From Gemmatimonadota bacterium (GTDB lineage: Bacteria > Gemmatimonadota > Gemmatimonadetes > Gemmatimonadales > GWC2-71-9): a stretch of DNA of 7,197 bases. Below are positions 1 through 5,909 of this stretch, piece after piece. Within the stretch, counting starts at the first letter, position 1. Each line of letters begins with the position of its first letter. The position numbers were made by a program, and so were the translations under genes. The stretch is taken from contig QHUF01000266.1 of NCBI GenBank assembly GCA_003221075.1, forward strand, positions 1 through 7,197, given 5' to 3'. The notes beneath the pieces were generated by a model. The model did no database searches, was not told the DNA's origin, and saw only the letters and a list, made by a program, of their open reading frames with translations.

Positions 1-1031
1 CGAAAGTTTTCGCGCACACCGCGGCGTACGACGCCGCGATCCTGGGCTACCTGTCGCGCTCTGAGGAGTCGTTGCCGCCCACGCTGAGCGTGGGGCTGCG
101 GCGGCAGCAGGCGCTCCGCTACGGAGAGAATCCGCATCAGCGCGCCGCGCTCTACGTGACGGACGAGCCCGGGCTGCGCGACATGCATCAGCTGCACGGC
201 AAGGAACTCTCGTTCAACAATCTGCTCGACGTGGATGCCGCGGTGATGGCCGTGGCGCCGTGGCAGAGCCGGGACGCGCGCGCCGCCTGCGTCATCATCA
301 AGCACACGACGCCGTGCGGCATCGCGCTGGGCCGGAACGCCGCCGATGCCTACACGCGCGCGCTCGCGACCGACCGCACGTCGGCGTTCGGCTCCGTGAT
401 TGCCTTCAACACCGTGGTCGACCGCGCCGCCGCCGAGGCGATGCGCGAGCTGTTCGTGGAGGTCGTGGTCGCGCCGCGGGTGGACGCCGACGCGCTCGCG
501 GTGTTCAAGGAGAAGAAAAACCTGCGGGTCGTGGAGCTCCCGAAGTTCGCCGACGATCAGGCACTCGACTACAAGCGCGTCCGCGGCGGATTCCTGGTGC
601 AGGACCGGTTCCGCTACAGCGCCGTCGCGGACGAGTCCAAGTGGCGGGTCGCCACGATTCGGCGACCCACCGATGCGCAATGGAACGACTTACGGTTCGC
701 CTGGGCGGCGGTGGGGTCTATCAAATCGAACGCCATAATCCTCGTGAAGGACGAGGCGGCGATCGGGATCGGCGCGGGCCAGATGAGCCGTGTGGATTCG
801 TCATTCCTGGCCGTTCACAAAGCGCGGCAGCAGGGTCACGACCCCCGCGAGGCCGTGCTCGCCAGCGACGCCTTCTTCCCCTTCCCGGACGGGGTGGAGG
901 AAGCGGCGGCGGCTGGGGTGAGCGCCATCATTCAGCCGGGGGGATCGGTCAAAGACGCCGAGGTCACTGCGGCGGCGGATCAACACGATCTGGCCATGAT
1001 CCTGACCGGTATGCGGCAGTTCCGACACTAG
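1..1031 (+). CDS. purH: PurH, bifunctional AICAR formyltransferase / IMP cyclohydrolase (5' end missing)
   Basis: Catalyses the last two steps of purine synthesis in the cytosol: formyl transfer from 10-formyl-tetrahydrofolate to AICAR, then ring closure to IMP. The reading frame is open from base 3 to the TAG at 1029-1031, giving 342 visible residues; the family is usually about 510-530, so the N-terminal cyclohydrolase (MGS-like) domain is off the left edge and no start is visible. In-frame TTG at 72 is not the start, because conserved PurH sequence (FAHTAAYDAAI) precedes it. Visible landmarks (residue 1 = codon at base 3): RYGENPHQ at 39-46 opening the transferase domain; the catalytic Lys-His in KHTTPCG at 100-106; KSNA at 241-244; GAGQMSRVDS at 257-266; SDAFFPFPDG at 288-297; PGGS at 312-315; and the typical C-terminal ending TGMRQFRH. 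The only mild oddity is Thr where E. coli PurH has Asn in KHANPCG. Family assignment is essentially certain. Confidence 0.97.
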   Translation, partial: KVFAHTAAYDAAILGYLSRSEESLPPTLSVGLRRQQALRYGENPHQRAALYVTDEPGLRDMHQLHGKELSFNNLLDVDAAVMAVAPWQSRDARAACVIIKHTTPCGIALGRNAADAYTRALATDRTSAFGSVIAFNTVVDRAAAEAMRELFVEVVVAPRVDADALAVFKEKKNLRVVELPKFADDQALDYKRVRGGFLVQDRFRYSAVADESKWRVATIRRPTDAQWNDLRFAWAAVGSIKSNAIILVKDEAAIGIGAGQMSRVDSSFLAVHKARQQGHDPREAVLASDAFFPFPDGVEEAAAAGVSAIIQPGGSVKDAEVTAAADQHDLAMILTGMRQFRH

Positions 1032-1043
1032 ATTATTGGGCCT

Positions 1044-3452
1044 ATGACGACGACCTATCCGCCTCGCGCGACTCCGACTGGCCGCACGCCGCAACACGCA
1101 GTTAGCACGCCTTTACAGGCCGTCAAGCCTCCATATCTGATGGCGGCCTGCGTCTCGCTCGGCGCGCTGATACTCTACGTCCTCACGCTCGCGCCGACGA
1201 CGCAGTTCTGGGATACGTCGGAATACATCACGGCGGCGTACACGCTGGGCATCCCGCACCCGCCCGGCAATCCGCTGTTCGTACTCATGGCGCACGTGTT
1301 CGGCCTGCTGCCGCTCGCCCGCGCCTACGCGGAGCGGATCAATCTGTTCGCCGCCGTCACGAGCGCGATCTCGGCGGGTTGCTGGTTCCTCATCGCGGAG
1401 CGCTGGCTCCGCTCCTTCGTGCCGGTGCTGTGGCCGCGGCGCATCGCGGCGCTGGCCGGCGCCCTCGTCTCCGCCACCGCATTCACCGTGTGGAATCAGT
1501 CCGTCGTCAACGAGAAGGTCTACACGCTCAGCCTGCTCTCCATCGCGCTGATCCTGTGGCTCATCGTTCGCTGGGACGACCAGCCGGCCGGCGAGGCGCA
1601 CGATCACCACCTGCTGCTGATCATCTATCTGCTCGCCCTGACCGCGACGAACCACATGATGGGCGTGCTCGTCGGGCCCGTCGTGATCATCTTGCTCTAT
1701 CCGCCGCTCAAGAAGCAGCGGCCCGCGTCCGATGCCGAGCGCAGCCTCGAGTGGTCGCAGTTCCTGGTGGTCACCAGCGTGTGGGGGTTGCTGCTGACGC
1801 TCGGGCTCGAGAGCTGGGAGCCGATCGCCGTCGCGGGCGTGTTGTTCCTCGCCGCCCTGGTGTACGCGATCTCGGCCGGCAACGCCTCGTTCGCGGTCGC
1901 GGCGCTCCTCGTCGCGGTCGTGGGGCTGTCGGTCTACACCTATCTCCCGATTCGCGCCGGCTTCCATCCGCCGATCAACGAAGGGGAGCCGACCACCTGG
2001 CGGGCGCTGTGGGACGTCATTTTCCGCGTGCAGTACGGCAAGCCGTCGATCTTCGACAATCCCACGCAGCCGCCCGGCAGCGGCAACACGGGTCACACCG
2101 CTGCCCTGTATTGGGCGCAGATCGTCAACTACGCGCAGTATTTCAGCTGGCAGTTCGCGCATGACTGGTCGGAGCGCGTGCAGCGCGTCAGCGCGGTCGT
2201 GTTCGCGTTCGTCGGCGGCATCGGCGCGATGCGCCACTGGCGCGCCGACAAGCGCACCGCCCTCGCCATGACGGTGCTCATGTTCACGTTCACGCTCGCG
2301 CTCGTCTTCTATCTGAACTTCAAGTACGGCTTCTCGCTGCATCCCGAGCAGCCGCTCGCCGCGCACGAGGTGCGCCAGCGCGACTACTTCTTCATGGTCT
2401 CGTTCGCGATCTGGGGCATCTGGGTGGCGATGGGACTCGCCGCCATGTTGGAAGGAGTGGGAGACTGGTTCCGGGAACGCCAGCCGGATGAGACGCGCCG
2501 CTGGCTGTACGGCACTCCGCTCATCATGGCGCTGGCCCTGGTTCCCCTCTTCGGCAACCGCCTCACTGCCTCCCGCAAGGGCGAGACGCTGGCGCGCGAC
2601 TTTGCCTACGACGTGCTGCAATCGGTGGAGCCCTACGGCGTGCTCGTCACCGCGGGCGACAACGACACGTTCCCGCTGTGGTACGCCCAGGAGGTCGAAG
2701 GCATCCGCAAGGACGTCACGGTCCTCAACCTCTCGCTCGCGAACACCGACTGGTACATCCGGCAGCTGCAGGCGCGGCCGGTCACGCCGTTCGATTCGCT
2801 GAACGCACCGGCGATCTATCGCGGCAAACAGTGGCCGATGCCGACCGACCGGCTGATGACGCTCAGCGACGCGCAGCTCGCCGCGCTGGAGCAGTTCTAC
2901 ATCCTCGAGGACAAGCGCACCGCGCGCCTCGGCACGGGCGCCGACACGGTGCGCGTCACCATCGATCCGCAGATGCTCGGGCGCCAATATCTCGAGCGCG
3001 CCGACGTCATCGTGCTGCAGACTATCCGGGATCAGCTCGGCAAGCGGCCGATCTATTTCTCACGCACGGTGGGGCTGTACGCCGATCAGTTCGGGTTTAC
3101 GTCGCACCTCGAGGGCCATGGATTCGCGCGCGTGCTGCGCCCCAAAGAGCTGGTGCAGTCGGACAGCATCCAGGGCGTGCAGTCGCTGGGCTACGTCAAC
3201 GTGCCGCGCACCACGCGGCTGTTGTTCGACGTCTACCACATCGACGCCGCCTCACGGCAGCGGCCGCGCGGCTGGGTGGACGAGCCGTCGAAGGGAATCC
3301 TCGACCTGTACGGGCTGACGTTCTACACGATGGCCGAAGTGATCCAGAAGAAGGACGCGGCGCTCGCGGCGCGCGCGCAGGAAATCGCGCAGATGGTTTT
3401 CCGCAACACGCGGATGACGCTCCAGCCGCTGCCGGAGCGCCCCGTCCGCTAG
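1044..3452 (+). CDS. DUF2723 family (GT117 / TMEM260-like) polytopic membrane glycosyltransferase candidate
   Basis: An 802-residue inner-membrane protein. The start of the DUF2723 domain is clear: TM1 at about 31-50, then FWDTSEYI at 55-62 with D57 and E60 in the first periplasmic loop, where GT-C enzymes carry their catalytic acid, followed by GIPHPPGNPLF at 69-79. Hydrophobic segments follow at about 100-118, 134-150, 159-176, 189-220 (probably two), 240-255, 260-278, 281-302, 382-396, 405-425, 449-470 and 490-505, or roughly 12-13 in all. HEVRQRDYFF (441-450) and GDNDTFPLWYAQEVEGIR (538-555) are family hallmarks; residues from about 512 to the end form a soluble domain. Human TMEM260 transfers O-linked mannose to IPT domains, so the bacterial protein probably uses a lipid-linked sugar to modify exported proteins, but its acceptor is unknown. 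The ATG at 1044 is preferred because it adds a basic, Thr/Pro-rich cytoplasmic tail and sits 12 bases after purH; Met33 (1140) is the alternative. Neither has a good ribosome-binding site. Likely co-transcribed with purH. Confidence 0.9.
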   Translation: MTTTYPPRATPTGRTPQHAVSTPLQAVKPPYLMAACVSLGALILYVLTLAPTTQFWDTSEYITAAYTLGIPHPPGNPLFVLMAHVFGLLPLARAYAERINLFAAVTSAISAGCWFLIAERWLRSFVPVLWPRRIAALAGALVSATAFTVWNQSVVNEKVYTLSLLSIALILWLIVRWDDQPAGEAHDHHLLLIIYLLALTATNHMMGVLVGPVVIILLYPPLKKQRPASDAERSLEWSQFLVVTSVWGLLLTLGLESWEPIAVAGVLFLAALVYAISAGNASFAVAALLVAVVGLSVYTYLPIRAGFHPPINEGEPTTWRALWDVIFRVQYGKPSIFDNPTQPPGSGNTGHTAALYWAQIVNYAQYFSWQFAHDWSERVQRVSAVVFAFVGGIGAMRHWRADKRTALAMTVLMFTFTLALVFYLNFKYGFSLHPEQPLAAHEVRQRDYFFMVSFAIWGIWVAMGLAAMLEGVGDWFRERQPDETRRWLYGTPLIMALALVPLFGNRLTASRKGETLARDFAYDVLQSVEPYGVLVTAGDNDTFPLWYAQEVEGIRKDVTVLNLSLANTDWYIRQLQARPVTPFDSLNAPAIYRGKQWPMPTDRLMTLSDAQLAALEQFYILEDKRTARLGTGADTVRVTIDPQMLGRQYLERADVIVLQTIRDQLGKRPIYFSRTVGLYADQFGFTSHLEGHGFARVLRPKELVQSDSIQGVQSLGYVNVPRTTRLLFDVYHIDAASRQRPRGWVDEPSKGILDLYGLTFYTMAEVIQKKDAALAARAQEIAQMVFRNTRMTLQPLPERPVR
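3418..3439 (-). terminator. Short hairpin, possible terminator of the efflux operon transcript
   Basis: A 6-bp stem (CGCTCC at 3418-3423 with GGAGCG at 3434-3439) and a 10-base loop begin about 17 bases beyond the adaptor stop, inside the last codons of the DUF2723 gene. No T-run follows on the minus strand. It is weaker than the hairpin on the other side of the junction and may be chance. Confidence 0.12.
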
Positions 3453-3456
3453 TCTG

Positions 3457-4608
3457 CTAGTGCTTGGTTGAATCCTTGGCCGGTGACGCGGGCGGCGCTG
3501 CCCCGCCCGCTGCCGGCCGATTCGTTGCCGCCGTCGATTCCTGTCCCGTCGGGGCGCCGCGGTGCCGCTCGACGACGCGAGCCATCACGGGCGCGTTGGG
3601 GAACAGCCGCTCCAGACCCCCGACGACGACCTGATCGCCGGCTTCGACACCACTCTGGACCTCCGCCCAGCCCGCGGTGCGAACACCGACCGTCACCTGC
3701 CGCTGACTGGCTTTGGCGTCCTTCACCACCCACACGAAGGTCGCGCCCTGCATCGGGAGCAGCGCGTCCTCGGGCACGACGACGGCATTGGGTCGAATAT
3801 TGGTCGCGAGCCGCGCCTCGATGAACATGCCAGCCTGGAGCTGATGCTCGTTGTTCGGGACGCGCGCCTTGATGAGAATCGTGCGGCCCGGCAGCGAGAC
3901 CACGGGGTCTACGAATACGACCTCGCCTGAGAAGTTCTTCCCCGGCAGCGCGGCGACCTGGAAGCTCACGAGCTGCCCCCGGCGCAGCCGGTCGGCATAG
4001 CGCTCCGGAACGTCGAACGAAGCGTGCTGCGGATTCACCGACTGCAGCGTGATCAGCGGGGTCTGGGGCGACACGTACGTTCCGATGCTCACGAGCCGGC
4101 GGCCGATGACGCCCGCGAACGGCGCGCGGACCAGGGTGCGGTCGAGTCGCGTCTTCAGCAGGTCGTAGTTGGCGTCGGCGCCGCGCGACTTGGCTTCGGC
4201 CTGCTCGAGATCGGATGTCGACGAGGCGTTCTGCGCGATCAGCTGCTTGGTGCGCTCCAGCGCCTGGCGCGCGAGCTGCCGCTCCGCCTCGGCCTGGGCG
4301 ACCTGCGCCTTCAGCTCCGCGTCATCCACCTTGAACAGCGCCGTGCCTGCGCCGACCTCCTGGCCTTCCCGCACGAGGAGGTCAGTAATGCGACCGGAGA
4401 CTTCGGGCCGCAGCTCGATCGACTGGATCGCTTCGATCTGGCCGGTTGCCGCGATCGCGTCGACGACCGTGTCGCGGATGGCGGCTGCGACTTCGACGGG
4501 CATGGCGAAACCACCGCCACCCGGTCCGCCGCCTGCCGCGGAGTTGGCCTTTTTGCACGCGGCTGGAGCCGCGAGCAGGAGCAGAACAGCAAGAGCGCGG
4601 TGCGACAT
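3457..4608 (-). CDS. RND efflux periplasmic adaptor (HlyD/AcrA-type membrane fusion lipoprotein)
   Basis: A 383-residue adaptor that would bridge the inner-membrane RND pump and the TolC channel. The N-terminus has a hydrophobic signal (4-17) ending in PAAC, with Cys18 as the likely lipidated residue; Pro at -3 is not the usual Leu. A Gly-rich tether (26-33) follows. The fold then runs in family order: first half of the lipoyl / barrel-sandwich domain (about 55-95, with ELRPEVSGRI and VREGQEVGAGT), an Ala/Glu/Gln-rich coiled-coil hairpin (about 96-157), the second lipoyl half with VRAPFAGVIGRR (160-171), a beta-barrel (about 195-285) and a membrane-proximal domain (about 285-345). Residues 350-383 form an Ala/Pro/Thr-rich tail that looks disordered. 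The length is normal for the family. Its ATG overlaps the TAA of the channel gene (TAATG), and an AAGGAA lies 8 bases upstream, so translation is probably coupled. It is the last gene of the operon. The substrate is not predictable; antibiotics, solvents or siderophores are all possible. Confidence 0.95.
   Translation of the reverse strand: MSHRALAVLLLLAAPAACKKANSAAGGGPGGGGFAMPVEVAAAIRDTVVDAIAATGQIEAIQSIELRPEVSGRITDLLVREGQEVGAGTALFKVDDAELKAQVAQAEAERQLARQALERTKQLIAQNASSTSDLEQAEAKSRGADANYDLLKTRLDRTLVRAPFAGVIGRRLVSIGTYVSPQTPLITLQSVNPQHASFDVPERYADRLRRGQLVSFQVAALPGKNFSGEVVFVDPVVSLPGRTILIKARVPNNEHQLQAGMFIEARLATNIRPNAVVVPEDALLPMQGATFVWVVKDAKASQRQVTVGVRTAGWAEVQSGVEAGDQVVVGGLERLFPNAPVMARVVERHRGAPTGQESTAATNRPAAGGAAPPASPAKDSTKH
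3488..3510 (+). terminator. GC-rich hairpin, possible terminator of the purH-DUF2723 transcript
   Basis: A perfect 8-bp stem (GCGGGCGG at 3488-3495 with CCGCCCGC at 3503-3510) and a 7-base loop start about 35 bases after the DUF2723 stop. It lies inside the 3' end of the convergent adaptor gene, in its low-complexity Ala/Pro/Gly tail. No T-run follows, so it is not a classical intrinsic terminator, and stems like this arise easily in GC-rich coding DNA. Confidence 0.2.
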
Positions 4609-5909
4609 TACTGTGGTTCCTTATCGGTAAAGAGTCTTTTGCCGAGGATCATCTCGAGCCCACTGAGCGCCAGTCGCCACCCGTAGCGGGCCTGGACCAG
4701 ATCGGCTTCGGCCTGCGACAAGTTTACTTCGGCTTCGAGCAGGTCGAGAATCGTCGTCGCGCCGCTCGAATAGCGCGTTTGCTGCACGCGGAAGCTTTCA
4801 CGCGCGACCACAAGGCCTTGTGTCGCGAACTCCGCGGTGGCACGGGCCGTCACATATGCGTCGTACGCCGCTGTGACGTCATGCTGCACCGCGCGATCCA
4901 TGTCCTGCCGCCGTGCGCGGGCAATTTCTTTGTTCACGTTCGCCCGCGAGAGCGCAAGCTCTCGTTGCCCGTTGTTCCATATCGGGAACGAGATGCCGAG
5001 CGTGAGATTCGTCTGCTTGAACAGGTCGTTCGGGTAAAACTTCGTGCCCAACGAGAGCTTCGTGTATGTCAGCGTTGCGTGCGGCAGGTAGTTGCCTAAC
5101 TCGGCGCGATACGCGGCGCTGGCAGCGCGCTCGTTGGCGGCCGCCGCCCGATAGTCGGGGCCCTGCCGAGCGGCTTCCGAGATCGCGTCGGCCAGCGTGA
5201 CCGGGAGCTCCGGAGCAGCGACGGAGTCCAGCGGTGCGGCGTCGACCGGTCCAGCCGCGCCGACACGGCGACCCAGCTCGAGCCGCGCGATCCGCAACGC
5301 AGATCCCTGCTGGAGCTGCGCCACCTGGGCGCGCGTCAGCTCGAGCCGGAGGGTGAGTGAATCGGTCGACACGGCCGCACCGGACGAGACGCGCGCCCGC
5401 GCCACGGCGAGCTGCTCGCGGGCGCGGCGGAGCCGCTCACGCGCGACGCGATCCAGCTCGGCGTTCTGCAGCACCGCGTAATAGTCCGACTCGGTCAGCA
5501 GCGCGGTCGCAAACCGCTGGCGCAGTTCGTCCGCGTGCGCTCCCTGCAGCGCGGCACCAGACCGCGCGAGTTCCGCGAACTTTTGGCCGCCCGTGAACAG
5601 ATCGTAGCGTGCGGAAAGTTGCGCCGACCACGTGGTCTTGAGCCGGAGCAGCGAATCGGTGAAAAAGAAACCCGCCGGATCCGTGCTTTGCCGATTCACG
5701 GTCATTGCGACCGACGGCAGCACGAACACGGCAAATGCATTGCGCCGCGCCCACGCCGCGTTGTCCACCTGGCCGAGCGCCGCGACGTAATTCGGGTCGA
5801 GCCGTGCGGCGCGCTGCAGCGCTTCGACGAGCGTGACCTGCGGCAGCGAGTCGGTCGGTGCCTGCGCCGGAGACACCGCGCCCTGCAGGGCGAGCAACAA
5901 CGCCAGCAT
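4608..5909 (-). CDS. TolC-family outer membrane efflux protein
   Basis: A 433-residue outer-membrane channel of the OEP/TolC family, the usual length. It should trimerise into a beta-barrel plus periplasmic alpha-helical tunnel and give the RND pump its exit. A short hydrophobic leader (2-12) precedes a likely cleavage near SPAQA (13-17). The leader has no Lys or Arg, which is unusual, but no other start codon lies just upstream. The two-fold internal repeat of the family is visible: FTGGQKFAELARS (105-117) matches WNNGQRELALSRA (311-323), and RVSSGAAVSTDSLTLRLELT (173-192) matches RYSSGATTILDLLEAEVNLS (379-398). Long Ala/Arg/Glu/Gln-rich helices lie between them. The ATG overlaps the pump gene's TGA (TGATG) and follows a strong GGGGAGG, 7 bases upstream, so this start is well supported. 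It lies between the pump and adaptor genes, which suggests a dedicated channel for this system and not a shared housekeeping TolC. Confidence 0.95.
   Translation of the reverse strand: MLALLLALQGAVSPAQAPTDSLPQVTLVEALQRAARLDPNYVAALGQVDNAAWARRNAFAVFVLPSVAMTVNRQSTDPAGFFFTDSLLRLKTTWSAQLSARYDLFTGGQKFAELARSGAALQGAHADELRQRFATALLTESDYYAVLQNAELDRVARERLRRAREQLAVARARVSSGAAVSTDSLTLRLELTRAQVAQLQQGSALRIARLELGRRVGAAGPVDAAPLDSVAAPELPVTLADAISEAARQGPDYRAAAANERAASAAYRAELGNYLPHATLTYTKLSLGTKFYPNDLFKQTNLTLGISFPIWNNGQRELALSRANVNKEIARARRQDMDRAVQHDVTAAYDAYVTARATAEFATQGLVVARESFRVQQTRYSSGATTILDLLEAEVNLSQAEADLVQARYGWRLALSGLEMILGKRLFTDKEPQ
4617..4622 (-). promoter_or_regulatory. Shine-Dalgarno site for the adaptor gene, inside the TolC-family gene
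   Basis: Minus-strand AAGGAA ends 8 bases before the ATG at 4608, inside the last codons of the channel gene. The channel's TAA and the adaptor's ATG share one base (TAATG). This supports the chosen start and re-initiation by ribosomes finishing the channel gene. Confidence 0.6.

Noticed and set aside
260..1105. A 281-codon plus-strand frame overlapping purH
   Set aside because: An Arg/Gly-rich shadow frame of purH with no domain; the overlapping purH frame is strongly conserved.
1113..2987. A 624-codon open frame on the minus strand, antisense to the DUF2723 gene
   Set aside because: Its translation is Arg/Glu/Asp/His-rich low-complexity sequence with no recognisable domain, as expected opposite a GC-rich gene. 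The plus-strand frame here carries unmistakable family motifs.
4550..4558. A short A-run (AAAAAG on the minus strand) after the adaptor Cys codon, considered as a programmed frameshift site
   Set aside because: The run is only five A bases and does not make a full slippery heptamer in the right phase; the adaptor frame is intact on both sides.
4024..4686. A 220-codon plus-strand frame antisense to the adaptor
   Set aside because: Arg/Leu-rich shadow of a real coiled-coil gene; no motif and no ribosome-binding support.
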